DNA of 64,000 nt, taken from contig NW_026732531.1 in the NCBI RefSeq assembly GCF_028476545.1, forward strand, positions 51,001-115,000, given 5' to 3'. Of this stretch, positions 11,444 to 29,752 are shown one piece after another. The notes beneath the pieces are model-generated. The model worked only from the letters and a program-made list of their open reading frames with translations. It did no database searches and was not told where the DNA came from. Both the position numbers and the translations under genes were made by a program. Each line of letters begins with the position of its first letter. Position 1 is the stretch's first letter. This DNA is from Physella acuta (taxonomy: Eukaryota > Mollusca > Gastropoda > Physidae).

Positions 11444-11753
11444 CTAAAACTTTATAATATAGAACTGGACATCAGACATTGAGACAAGTTTTGTTACAAC
11501 AGTGACATCTCTCGGGTCAACATTCAACAATTGACACAGACGTGTAGAAGGGAACCAGTTGAAAGCAGCACAACCGTCTGTGTAACGTTTCTCTAGACAT
11601 TTAGAAGCACACACCATGGACCGGGACACAGTTAGATCAAACAAAGACGTGACGTCAAGCTTCTTGTTTTTGTAAACTTTAAAAGGGCTGGCTTCTGTTG
11701 GTGTTGTAGCCCACACTTGTAGCTCACAAAAGTTGAGAGAGTCTTCAGTATAC
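11444..11753 (-). CDS. Spare terminal exon (end of FTP domain plus PAN domain) without its own exons 1 and 2
   Basis: This is a complete copy of the 310 bp last exon with an intact acceptor (CAACAG|G) and the same TAG stop. Its translation from YTEDSLNF to FYIIKF is identical to that of gene D's last exon. No exon 1 or exon 2 lies between it and gene B's own last exon at 18920, because the segment arose by an internal tandem duplication. It has no start codon context of its own. It is therefore either an unused orphan exon or an alternative last exon for gene B, since the phase fits exon 2 of gene B. The frame shows no damage. Confidence 0.75.
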
Positions 11754-12113
11754 CTGTTGAAGTACAAAAATAAACTCATACAAAGATTTATTTTAAATAG
11801 CAAACCTGGTGGACATTGAAACTGTAGATAAAGACAGTTGGTTAGAATTGAAGAATGTTTAATATTAACATATCGTCTAACATTTGCATTCCATTGAGTA
11901 AAGGTTAGGGGCGTTTCTAGCCGACCATGAGTACATAGACATTAAAGATTATATTGACCGATACGCGAATTTTAATTAAACGAAAATTTCAAAACAAATT
12001 CTTATTCTGTGTTCAAAATCATAGCTATTCCCTCCAATACAATTATGTGTTATGAATCAATATGATAAAGACCTTTTAAGCCGCTGACTTAAATTTCAGC
12101 CTGCTTTTCTTTT

Positions 12114-13935
12114 TACTTTCTCGTATATACGAAATATAGAGAAAGTATTGTAATCGTGCACAAAAATCAATTGAAATTTTAACAATTTTCACCGTAATAC
12201 ACCTCAGTCCTTCATCACATCCGAAGTATAGAGGACTTATTTTAATCGGGCAAAAATTATGAATCCAGATTTATCAAAATTAAGAGGTTTTATGTGTAAT
12301 CCAGTCTGAAAAAAAAAACTGGGCTTTGCAATTCTGTCCGTATGTCTGTGTGTGTGTGTCTGTCCGTGTGTAAACACGATAACTTGAGTACCGTTACAGC
12401 TAGGTTGATGAAAATTCATATATAAGTATTTTATCAAAATTGTAGATCCGTATCAATTTTTGAGCGGTTTCCGATAACCGGAAGTGGTACTTTTCCTATT
12501 TTGAATTTTTCAAAAGCCTATAACTTGAGTACAATTTCAGATAGTTAATTAAATTTCACATGTAAGTATAAGATCTAATTCTCTACCTTCTGTCAATTTT
12601 AGAGTAATTTCCGTTGCCCGGAAGTACTAATTTACGCTACTTCCGACTTCTCAAAAAACTAATGTAAATTTTTAAAGTACTAATAATATTGCGCACTATT
12701 ATGCACTTTTTTATTTGGCGTTCACTTGGTGTGCAATCTTTTTTCTACGAGATTTTATTCTATTTTTAAAACTTTAAGTATTTAAAATGGATTAAAAATC
12801 ATGTCTATAACCCGAGTTCCCATCCCCTGTTATTTTATATAAGAATATTCGAGAAAGTTTAGGGGAGATCACTCCCGGTTTATTTACTTTCTCGATTATA
12901 CGAAGTATAGAGAAAGTCTTGTAATCGTGCAAAAATAAAAAAATCGAGATTTTTACAAATCTCGACGTTTTTCACCTCACTGATACGGAAAAACATAATT
13001 TTGCAATCTTGTCCGTATGTCTGTGTGTCTGTGTGTGTGTATGTGTGTCTGTCTGTCTGTGTGTAAACACGATTACTTGAGTACCGTTAAAGCTAGGTTG
13101 ATGAGATTTCATATATAAGTATTATATCAAAATCGTAGAACCGTACCAACTTTTGAGCGATTTCCGATAACCGGAAGTGGTACTTTTTCTACATTGAATT
13201 TTTCAAAAGCCTATAACTTGAGTACTAATTCAGATAGATAAATGAAATTTCACATGTAAGTAAAAGATCTAATTCTCTACCTTCTATCAAATTTTGAGTA
13301 ACCTCCGTTGACCGGAAGTACTAATTTACGCTATTTCCGATTTCTTAAAAATGCATGTAAATTTATAAAGTACTAATAATATTGCGCACTATTACGCACA
13401 TTTGGTTTTGGTGCTCGCTTGGTGCGCAATTTTTTTTCTACTAGATTTTATTCTCTTTTTAAAAGTTTAAGTAAACAAAAATCATGTCTATATACCGAGT
13501 TGACATCCCACGTAGTGTTATATTACAATATTTGAGAAAATTTAGGGGAGATCTCTCCCGGTTTATTACATTCAGGTATACGAAGTATTTAGGAATCATT
13601 GTAATTCTGCCGAAAATTGAAATCACAATACGTAAAATATCTACATTTTTTATACATTTTTAAGTAACATTTTTTATTAATTTCCGGTGACCGGAAGCAC
13701 CACTTTACGCTATTTTAGATTTCGTAAACAAAACACAAATGAATTTATAAAGTACTAATGTTCCGCACTATTATACACACATTATTTGCTGTTTATTTTG
13801 TGTGCACTATTTTTTTCTGCAAGTTTCTAATCTCTTTTAAAGAAGTTTTAGTATGTACAAAGTGATTAAAATCATGTCTATATCCCGATTTGCCATCCCC
13901 CGTTGTGTTATATAAGAATATTCGAGAAAGTTAAG
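12114..13935. mobile_element. Three-unit palindrome-ended repeat in intron 2 (unit 1 copy 1)
   Basis: Three consecutive related modules start near 12114, 12890 and 13565. Modules 1 and 2 open with ACTTTCTCG...TATACGAAGTATA...GAGAAAG, a near-palindrome, and contain a TGTCTG/TGTG run plus a conserved ACTTGAGTACCGTTA block. Each module closes near ATATTCGAGAAAGTT. The outer ends form short inverted repeats. No coding frame. The array interrupts SINE-like sequence (left part CAGCCTGCTTTTCTTTT, right part ATTTGCTTCC) that is continuous at 62960-62990. Confidence 0.7.
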
Positions 13936-13944
13936 ATTTGCTTC

Positions 13945-14100
13945 CTTAGTTTTTATTGGCGTTGTCCCAAGTCCCAAGTTTAAATCTCCCAGGTAGTTGA
14001 GGCTCGATAGCTGAGGACAGCCACTCGTCTAGGAGAGACAACTCGAATATTAAATATCTGCTCTGCTGCATTGTAGTTTGTTCTTGGGTAGACTAATATT
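13945..14100 (+). repeat. SINE body fragment (unit 1 copy 1)
   Basis: The segment with GAGGACAGCCACTCGTCTAG, GAGAGACAACTC and TTGTAGTTTGTTCTTGG is the reverse complement of the SINE at 62940-63165. It repeats in the other units at 20628-20795, 39310-39480 and 55891-56060. Confidence 0.65.
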
Positions 14101-15288
14101 GTTAAACCACTGCACTATGTGTATTTATAAAATTTCACGTCAAACAAGTTGCCTATCTGGATCTGGCAGGACACGGGGGCAGGTGAAGTATAGTTCACCT
14201 ATTTATGCAAATGAAGCATATGAAGAGATAATGCGGTCAGACCCATGCTAAGTCGAAATCAGTTATTCAAAAAATACATACCTGTTCTCTGAGATGTGAC
14301 ATCTTTTAAAACGTGAGTATTGTGCATGTTTTGTGACGATATTTGATAGTAGGAAGGGAAGGGGAAAGATACAAATCGTCAAACAATCGTGACGTCATTT
14401 ACGGATGACCCCCAAAACCCAGAGCTATTTAAGGATAAAGGGTATTTGTTATATACAACTTTGGATTACATAAATAATGGGTTAGTATAGGTTCCCCGTT
14501 ATTCAAACAACACTGGCTTTGTAATATACTGACAACTGATTAAAAAAATCTCATTTTGGATGCATGTATTGTAAAAGTCGGACATTCTATTTCTGCTTTT
14601 TATGTAAAAGAAGCTCTATGATTTCTGCCTTATTGAATTAATATTTTAACTACCCAAAAATTATGATAATTAGCGTATGCTGTTGCGTTTAGTTGAGCAT
14701 TGGTAATTGTGTCTGTAAGCACATATGTGTGTTTGCGTGTCCTATACGTTTTTCATCGCTTATAGTAGAGTGATCGCTTGCATTATTGTGATGTATAGTA
14801 ATTATTTTCTACTTTTTAGTTCAATCAGAAAACGTGGGTTTTTTTAAACTTTTTTAATGATTATTATTTAATTTTCGCAAAAGCTTGCTAGAATACCTAA
14901 TAGTAATTTTCACAATTAAGTGGTTTATAGATTTACACTAATCCCAAGCCATTGTCAAAATAAAGTTTTACCTGCAGACAAAATAACTTAGTAGCGATAG
15001 CCCTTCCTTTTCTATAAATGGACGGATCCCTTGGTATAAACGTTTACTCATTTAGGCACAGTTGCAGATCTTGGAAAAAATAAAATAAAAACTATATATA
15101 AATAAAAGCTGCTTGCACTTTGTTCTAGATTAACGCGTCGATACTTAATTGTATCAAAAGGAATCGCCTTCATATTACAAAATAGAAAGAATAATAAGTG
15201 TTTAAAAACCCGATTCTAACATCCATGCAATATCGTATTACACTCAGCGGAAAAAAGTCATGATTGAATATATGTATATGTATATTAC

Positions 15289-15596
15289 CTTTGCCCTTGA
15301 AATAAACTATTAATAATAAATGTTAATGACACAATGGCTGTTGAAAAGAAAACGTCTGCTTCACATTTAATGTTTTCCATATCGTCCACTGGGACGCTGC
15401 CCACACGTGTTTCTGTGGTCGTGTTATTGTGACGTCTATTGTGGAGGCGTAACCTGTCAGGGTTACACAAACAAAACAGTCTCATCAATAATTTTTGCTG
15501 ATACACAAATATGAGAATTGTAACTGTTGCAACAAGCGTGTGTGAGGGGTCGTGTATGAATGATAGCAGTTTAAAACTAAACAGGTCTGCTTTCAT
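15289..15596 (-). other. Candidate membrane-anchor exon (unit 1, copy 2)
   Basis: Near-identical duplicate of 7826-8133 with one replacement (Arg to His), the same intact frame and the same donor. Its match reflects recent duplication and is not independent support. Confidence 0.25.
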
Positions 15597-16774
15597 ATTT
15601 TTGACACGAGATGGTGCTATTTATTTCAACGTATACTTATATACTTTATATTTAAAACATATGAAAATGTAAGTTTAGATAAGAAACTAAATATGTATAG
15701 CTTGTTGTGACTTTACACCTCCGCTCCATCCGATGAATGTCTACAGCGCCCCCTCCCTTTACTTTAGAACGAAATATAATTTGAATGGAAAATAATTAAT
15801 TTTAGCAGGGTCCACCCCATCCCCTTTCCCGGAAAATTTTATCCGCCCCTGCAAAAATGTTAGTCCACTCCCCACGGTGAAAAAAAGTCTGAAAGAAACC
15901 ATGTCTGCATGACTAAGGTTTCGTGGCACAAAGTACGAAATGGTTCTATTCTACAGATGTAGGGTCTAGCGACCAGTGGTTTTTTTTAATGACATTTTTC
16001 TCCGAGGGGGGGGGGGGGGGGCGGACACTTGTAAAAGTATGTTTTCTATAAAAACATTTATATATTTCGGGAGGGAAGGGGCTCAGCAAACCCCCACCCC
16101 CCCCCCCCCTCCCTCCCACCCCCACCAACCTAGAGATACCTGTGAGAAATTTTGAAGGGTAAGTTTACTCGCAAGGTTTAAGGGTATGATCTACGACTAT
16201 ATTTAGTATGAATGTGCAGTTAGTACGTGTGGATCCAGGTTACCAGGTAAAGTATTATGGTTATGTGTAATTTGGCGTCTACACACAAAAAAGAAATAAG
16301 TCATTGAGTGTTGAATACAAAATTTAATTTAAAATGGAATGCTGAAAATGATGCACAATAATAATTAAGTCATTGATAATAGAGACTAAAAAGAAAAACT
16401 TCTAATTTTAAAAGTGTAGTATTTCATTGTAGATATACACTAAAATACCGGAAAAATAAAATATATAGTAAGCGTTAGTAAAGATTTGGAAAGATGTATG
16501 CATTGCAGACGACAGATCTATTAAGATTAAATCAGGACAACTTGTTTCCGAACGTGCAGGATTTCAGTGCATGTGTGAGACGAATTCGAATTTCGTGAAT
16601 TAGTAAAAATGTTTTAAAATATTTTTAAAAATTCCTTTTTAATTGTATCTTGTTAAAGCTGATGTCAAAATGATAAACATAACAACTACTGCTCATGTAT
16701 CTAAGAATTTTAATTAATGAAAAGTAAAGTTTCCCTTTCAAATGGGGCAAGTGAGTTAGGTACCCATAAGAGTT

Positions 16775-16858
16775 GGTATGACTCGGGGACGGTCGACTGA
16801 CTTGAACCCGGATTCAAATTCGAGACTTTCGGGTTAGCAGTCCAGCTCTCTACAACTG
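16775..16858 (-). repeat. tRNA-Ser(GCT)-like SINE relic, unit 1 copy 2
   Basis: Duplicate of the relic at 9301-9384, identical over its core. Confidence 0.5.
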
Positions 16859-18919
16859 TAATTAATGACTAATCGTTATGACTTCAGTTAGTGCTAGTAA
16901 CTCGCTAAAAGCTACATGATTAGGTAGATAAGCACGTATACGTTTATACATTAGATATGTAAATCCTTAATTTTTATCTATCAAGTGACTGAAACAAATA
17001 TGTCATCTACTATACAGTGGTTAGTAATAACACTTTGCCCATACTTGCATCTAAAACATCGAGGATAATTCATGTTTAAAACGAGCGGGAAAAAGATTCT
17101 TCATCAACATTAGCACTTTTAGCAAAAGTAATTTAATAGTAGGTAATTGGATTGGTACTCTTTTATTGTATTGTTCTGTAGCTACCATCACAAAATAAGA
17201 ATACAATTTAAAAAGCTGTTTGTTTTTATAACTCTACTTAGATAGGCCGTTAGTAGGCAGGTGGTCGCAGTGAAACCGTCAAGCCGTCGTATGCCTCACT
17301 TAATTCTATAACACAACGTATTAATGACTTACTGCGGTTGGGCATGGTGCTCACTACACTATCCCTTAAAACCGCAATCACGGAAACAGGTAAAATCTTC
17401 TTCACTACCCCAATGGACCACCATGATCGAAAAGAGACATTTACATTTTTAACTTCTTTTAACTTAACTTTTTTAAAATTTATTTTAAACAATAAATTAC
17501 ATGAAATAAACCCCGTTAGATAAAAAGTATGCTTTATTAAAAGGTTAGCAAATAACATCAAAATACATGAACAGTAATTTACAGTCTGGATTTCTTCATA
17601 TAAATAGGTTTAAAAAATAAATAGGTTAAAAAATAATTAAGACACAGCTTCGCTTTGTTTGTAAATGTGTAACTGTTTGTGTTGTTTGTCGAATTACGTA
17701 AGGATAATTTTTTTTCCGCAGGTAAAAAAAAACACATTTGAACTGAGGGGTATGCCTTTTTGAAAATAAGGTTTTATTTATAGTTTATGCTGTTTTTATC
17801 AGCGTATAAAATTATACATTTTGGTTTGTGTTGGTAGTAATGTTGGTCCAAAGATCAGAGTCGGTGTTCGTAGTTTTGTTGCAAGAAAAAGTATAGATTT
17901 GCTCTTTGAAAACATGATATAAGCTACAAATAAATATTTCACTCGATTGGCATCGACTACAAAAATGTTTTTTGCCTAGACTAGCACGATACGACTGAAT
18001 AGGCCTACACACACAATGATGAATGTAGGCTGGAGCCCCAACATACCCTTCGATGTTACAGCAATAGAAAAACGGAACATAAAAGCGTATTCTTTATGTT
18101 AATACAATGTAAACATTAACTTTCCCATTCCTTATTCATTTACTAGAGCAAAAATACCCTGCGTGGTTGTGATAAAACAGAAAGAATAACTGAAACAAAA
18201 AATTTAAATTTAAAAACGAATCGACCCAGTTATTTTACAGCAACAATGTGTCTTGGCGACCGTATTACTTTTAGCGTGACAGTGATAGTCTGGACAACGT
18301 GCAACAGTGTTATTACGTGCCATATTGCTATAAACAGAGGCGTCGCTATGCGGGGGCGGCGGTTGTGGACCGCACCGGATGAGAAAAATTGTGATGTGAT
18401 ACAAAAACACATCGAAAATGTGTTGAATAAAAACGGAAAAAAGTGCACTTTAAAATGTTTTAGGGGTAGGGGGTACTAAATTTGAAGGGGGTGACACTTG
18501 TAAATATAAAATATTCAGAGAGTCAAAATTAGCTGTAAATATTTTCATGATTTAGCAACGGACAAGTATTTTAATATAATTAGCATCAGCATGCAAAGAA
18601 GGCTTTTAAGGAAGTGATTCAAGTCAAAGTGCTGTCTGAAAAGCAAGCTATAGAAGCCTAATGTGGCATGATAAGTTTTAAGATCATATTTAATTAAATA
18701 AAAGATCAAATTAGTTAATTAAAAACGGAAAAACGTAACATTATGTACACATATCAAAGAAAACACGAAAGAAATAGTAGAGCTTAGACTTGATCCAAAT
18801 GATGCATTTCACAATCTGGGTCGTGAAGTTTTTAAACCAGAGTCAAAGTCGCCGTGTCAAACCAGTAATATCACTACCTGGAGTGTCAATACATTATTTT
18901 CACTATTCCGAAACTATAT

Positions 18920-24223
<5,304 letters not shown>

Positions 24224-24983
24224 CGTTAATGTGCTGTACTTTAAAAAAAAAAGGTTTTATCATGCAATATTTTGCTGCGTATCAGAAAAGTTTAGTTATA
24301 ATAATTATTATAATATACCAATATCATGAACCTGATAGACACTTTAGAATGTCAGATTCCATCAACTTTATAATATTCACTGGGCAGTGTCTTTTATATA
24401 AACAGTATCGATGTTTACAAATTGATATCGATATGACGTTTGAGCTTCATTAAGAATGTATATGTCAGCTATCATTGATCTTTACTTGAAAAGTCAATAA
24501 AACTTCTACGTGTAAAAGGCTACTTGGTCAACTATATAACTATGATGTTATTATGTTCTATGGAAACGTTATACATTTTCAATTTCAAACACCTGAGAGT
24601 ATTTCACTCTGTTTATAACATGCCCAAAACTAGTTAACACCCATATTGCCAACATTACAATTTAATTTTGATTACAGTGAGGTTGCTGGGTTTTTTTTAT
24701 TCCGTCGCACTGAAAAGCTAGTTACCTCTTATCTATACCAGATCCTTTTTCATTACGCCTAAAAATACCATCTCTAAAAGACAATTACGCTTTTTATCAT
24801 CTTCGCAGATTTCCAGCTTGCTATCGATCGCCACAAGAGAGTATTGTGCAAACCACAAGCTAGTGTTTTCAGTTGATTTGACATTCACCTATTTACATAA
24901 TTTATATTTGAATGAAGTCAATGCAATTATTTTACTGCTGAGATGACCTTATGAGTCGTGTGTTAAGTGTTGAGTTTTACTTT

Positions 24984-25628
24984 ATGTTACGTAACTCTAC
25001 AACTGATAAAATATTAGGTAACACCCAGATTCTTTTGTGATGGCTTCAGACTGATGAATAATTATACGAAAATACAAAAGATTACTAGCAACAACAAACT
25101 CTTCGTAGATTCGAAATCTTATAGAACTTTTAATCAATCTAAAACCTTCTAAAAAGCAAACAAGTCTAAATAATAACATACAATGCAAAAACTATACAAT
25201 AATTTAAAACCCAATTTACAATTTTATGGAAATCACAAACCCTTCTTTCTACAGTTAACACTGGATAAAATATCTCACTAACACAACCTACACTATGAAA
25301 ACTCAAATACTTAGTACTATTGAAACATAAGTTAATTACGGCCTAACACATCATGGATGCTATGAGCCATGGGTTCTCTCTAAGTGTTACACGCCTCGTG
25401 TCTGAAAAATTCCTCCTTTTTATATTACTCTAAAATTATAGGATGTTGACACCAATATCAAGGACCATCGGGGGATGGAGCCAAAACACAAGTAATACGA
25501 ACAGAGTTGTGAATACTATCACATGATTATGGTGGAAAATTTCTTAGTTTAACAAAAAGCTAGCTCAAGGCCATTTAAACATTAATAAAATTAAACTATT
25601 AAAAAGAAGAAAGAACTAAGTAGGTTAC
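24984..25628 (-). mobile_element. Solo-LTR-like fossil, unit 2 copy
   Basis: Positional equivalent of the element at 804-1445, at the same place relative to gene B's start. It is duplicated along with the unit rather than inserted independently. Confidence 0.45.
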
Positions 25629-26406
25629 AACTAGTAGAGCAATATTATAGGAATATTTTACGAAACTTTTGAGCAAACATATTGTGGGGAAGTTAAGGAG
25701 ATCGCGAAAAACATAGTCTTAGATTAAGAAAGTAAAGACTTTTTGTAAATTAGTTTTTAGAGACAAAATTCATTAGTGTTCGTTAACTTCCTCGATAGCT
25801 TATAATAACAGTATAATAATTGTATAGTCACTATTTATGTGAATAATACGTAACTAATAAATTAATGCATCGAATTTAATTCGTAGATTTAGCATATAAA
25901 ACTTTTTCTTTATGGTTTTGTAAAACCAAATATATATTGTTTATGGTTAGAGCTTATATACCCATACGATAAAGGAAATACAAAACGCGCTTACATTCTC
26001 TATCATCCTCTACCTATGTTTAGCGTCTCTTTATGGGAATACTTATTTTTTTATAGACTGGCTTACTATGTGTATTTTTATATTTATAAAATTTCACATA
26101 AAACAAGTTGCCTATCTGGATCTGGCAGGACACGGTGGCAGGTGAAGTAGAGTTCACCTATTTATGCAAATGAAGCATATGAAGGGATAATGCGGTCAGA
26201 CCCATGCTAAGTCGAAATCAGTTATTCAAAAAATAAATACCTGTTGTCTGAGGTGTGACATCTTTTAAAACGTGAGTATTGTGCATGTTTTGTGACGATA
26301 TTTGATAGTAGGAAGGGAAGGGGAAAGATACAAATCGTCAAACAAACGTGACTTTATTTACGGATGACCCCCAAAACCCAGAGCTATTCAAGGATAAAGG
26401 GTATTT

Positions 26407-29400
26407 CGATAATCTCGGTCGCAAACCGTCTAACTCCGAAAATGTAAATTTTACAGGAGAGACAAAAAACTGATTATTTCCTTCTCGATCGTTCTAATAC
26501 TAATTTTTTTAAAAGATATATCCGAAGAAGCTCTCTACCGACTATACTGTAGCGTTTTAAAATGGGTTTTGTTGATATTTACAAAATTATAGCAGGTTTA
26601 AAAAGATAGACGGTTTGCTCGGTCTAAAATTCTCGGTGCAAACCATCTATCTGTGCGCGCGCAGACTTGGCCGGTTTGAGCCGAGAATTTCGGTCTCAGC
26701 CGCGTTCGTTCGTTTTGTCCAATGAACGTGATTTAGTTATGTTTATGTTTTTAAGCTATAATTAACACTTCATAATATTTAGATTATAGTTTTGGGCTCA
26801 TATTTTAATTATTTGAGTTTATTCTACATTATGGGGTCAGTTTAATTTTTAGTAGAGATGTTTTAGTATGGCTTTATCGATTCGACTGTATTCATTATGT
26901 CTGTATTTAGCACTAGACTTGTTAACTGTTGAAGGTTATGCTTTATTTATTACATCTTTCTTTTCTCACAGTTTCTTTTACTAAATCTGGTGGGTGCTGG
27001 GTTTATAGAATGATAATAGTAAAAACAGAAACCTTACTGTCAGATATATTATGAATGAGACATAACACACTAATCACATTAATAATGACTTAATCTTTGC
27101 TTATTTTTCAAAAATGTAACACATAAAAATGTGTTTATTTTTAAAATTTATTTTTTGAATAAACGTCACATAAAGAAAAATTAAAATGGCAACATAATTT
27201 TAAAATCAGGGAAATCATCATAAAAAGGTGTGTTTATGACTTGCTTTTAGGTGCTCAAATATGACAGCTTTTATCTTTTTTTCTGCTCTTGTACAACTTG
27301 ACAGGAGCTACAGATGAGATCATAATCTTTCGACCCTAGCTTAGCAATTGCCAGCTATCAGCTAATTCACTTTGAAGTAGATAGTAGCATCAGGCTTGTA
27401 CTGCAGTGCACGATTATCTGTCGCTTTGAATTCTTGATAGGTCTGACTTGTCTTTTGAGATCGGCTGGTCTCTTGTATGGTAAGGCTGGTCTTTTTAGAG
27501 AGGTTGGTGTCTAATGTCTGTTATGTGAGGCTGGTCTATTGTATGTTACGACTGGTCTGTTGAGAAAGGCTGGTGTCTTGTATGGTAAGACTGTTGTGTT
27601 GAGAGAGGCTTGTCTATTGTAGGATAAGACTACTCTTTTGAGAGAGGCTGGTCTTTTGTATGGTAAGAATGGTCTGTTGAGAGAGACTGGTATCTTGGAG
27701 GGTAAGATTGGTCAGTTGAGAGAGATTGGTGTTTTGTATATTACGACTGGTCTGCTGAGAGAGACTGATCTCTTGTGAGTTACTGGTGCCTTAATGTTAC
27801 GACTGGTCTGTTGAGAGATGCTGGTGCCTTTAGTATTTGTCAGTTGACAGATTCTGGTGTCTTGTATGGTAAGACTGGTCTGTTGGGAGAGACTGATATG
27901 TTGAGAGGCTGGTCTGTTGAGAGAGGCTGATATGTTGAGAGATACTGGTATGTTAAGAGAGGCTAGTCTTTTGAGAGAGGCTAATCTGTCGAGAGAGGCT
28001 GGTATGTCGAGAGGCTGGTCTGTTGAGAGAGGCTGATCTGTTAAGAGAGGCTGGTCTGTTGAGAGAGGCTGGTATGTCGAGAGGCTGATCTGTTAAGAGA
28101 GGCTGGTCTGTTGAGAGAGGCTAGTCTATTGAGAGAGACTGATCTGTTGAGAGAGGCTGGTCTGTTAAGAGAGGCTGATCTGTTAAGAGAGGCTGGTCTG
28201 TTGACAGAGGCTGGTCTGTTGAGAGAGGCTGATCTGTTGAGAGAGGTTTGTCTGTTAAGAGAGGCTGATCTGTTAAGAGAGGCTGGTATGTTAAGAGAGG
28301 CTGGTCTGTTGAGAGAGGCTGGTCTGTTGAGAGAGGCTGATATGTTGAGAGGCTTGTCTGTTGAGAGAGGCTGGTCTTTTATGTGGTAAGACTGGTGTGT
28401 TGAGAGAGGCTGATATGTTGAGAGGCTGGTCTGTTGAGAGAGGCTGGTCTGTTATGTGGTAAGACTGGTGTGTTGAGAGAGGCTGGTAGGTTGAGAGAAT
28501 TTGGTCTGTTTAGAGAGGCTGGTCTGTTGACAGAGGTTGGTCTTTTGAGAGAGGCTGATCGGTTGTGAGAGGCTGGTATGTTGAGAGAATCTGGTCTGTT
28601 GACAGAGGTTGGTCTTTTGAGAGAGGCTGATCGGTTGTGAGAGGCTGGTCTGTTGAGAGAATCTGGTCTGTCGAGTGAGGCTGGTCTGTTATGTGGTAAG
28701 TCTGGTTTGTTGAGAGAGGCTGGTCTGTTATGTGGTAAGTCTGGTTTGTTGAGAGAGGCTGGTCTGTTATGTGGTAAGTCTGGTTTGTTGAGAGAGGCTG
28801 GTCTGTTGAGAGAGGCTGGTATGTTGAGAGAATCTGGTCTGTTTAGAGAGGCTGGTCTGTCGAGTGAGGCTGGTGTGTTGAGATAGACTTGTTTGTTGAA
28901 AAATTAATCATAAAAGCATTTACTAAAGACAACTAACCATGACGTTGAACATGTACGCCAAACATTTTGTAACCTACCATATAAACATTTCTTAACACGT
29001 ATCTAAACTCTCAATCTAAAGCTAGTAGTGAATTAACAATTATTAAATGTATTGCACTTTCTTGTGGAAATATAATTCGAATTATAATGTTTTGATTGAT
29101 ATTTAGATTCTAGAATGAAGTTTCAAAGCATTGTGTTAGCCTAAAAAAATTGTAAACAAATCAGTTTGGTTATTGACAATCTGGAAATAGGCTATATTAA
29201 ACAAATACTATTTGTTTATTATTCTTTAAAATGATAAAATGTAATAGAATAGTTGAAAATAATTAGTCCAATATCCTTACATATAAGTACTGTGACTGTT
29301 GTGCTGTAAAATTGTATGATTGCGGCGTGCGACTGCGTTCCCGATCAAAAGTGTACTGACAAATATAGCGATATTCGTTTTGCGCCGAGATTTTTAGCGC

Positions 29401-29564
29401 TAGAAATAATAGGCGGTTTGTTCAAATGATTATATCTCAATAATCATTCTACAGATTTCTCTAATATTTTCAGGCATTATGGGGAATCATATTGGCTTTT
29501 GATTTATGTAAAAAAAAGAAAATCGAATTGTTTTGAGTTAGACGGTTTGCGACCGAGAACATCG
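26407..29564. mobile_element. TIR element carrying an 18 bp satellite
   Basis: Private to unit 2; the empty site is GGGTATTTGTTATATAC near 2207. The ends are 30 bp inverted repeats with two mismatches: CGATAATCTCGGTCGCAAAC... at 26407 and the complement ending ...GAACATCG at 29564. Flanking ATTT (26403-26406 and 29565-29568) is a 4 bp target duplication. Length is 3,158 bp. No transposase frame was found, so it is non-autonomous. A tandem repeat fills the centre. Superfamily not assigned. Confidence 0.85.
27450..28890 (+). repeat. 18 bp minisatellite (GGTCTGTTGAGAGAGGCT)
   Basis: Degenerate at the left, and regular at 18 bp from about 27890 to 28880 with variants (GATCTG, GGTATG, a longer variant with TTATGTGGTAAG). 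Because 18 is a multiple of three, open frames of repeating LLREAG/LLREAD appear. These are probably a by-product. Confidence 0.9.
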
Positions 29565-29752
29565 ATTTGTTATATACAACTTTGGATTACATAAATAATG
29601 GGTTAGTATATGTTCCCCGTTATTCAAACAACACTGGCTTTGTAATATACTGACAACCGATTTAAAAAATCTCATTTTGGATGCATGTATTGTAAAAGTC
29701 GGACATTCTATTTCTGCTTTTTATGTAAAAGAAGCTCTATGATTTCTGCCTT

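Larger units (their letters stand above)
1881..14113. repeat. Internal tandem duplication in unit 1, copy 1
   Basis: The sequence starting ACTATGTGTATTTATA at 1881 recurs at 14114, where it is joined directly to intron 2 sequence ending in CCACTGCA. Copy 1 includes the spare terminal exon, one candidate membrane exon, the LINE remnant and the three-unit palindrome-ended repeat. Confidence 0.85.

Noticed and set aside
28111-28886. CRISPR-like array
   Set aside because: The units are contiguous 18 bp repeats with no unique spacers, in animal DNA.
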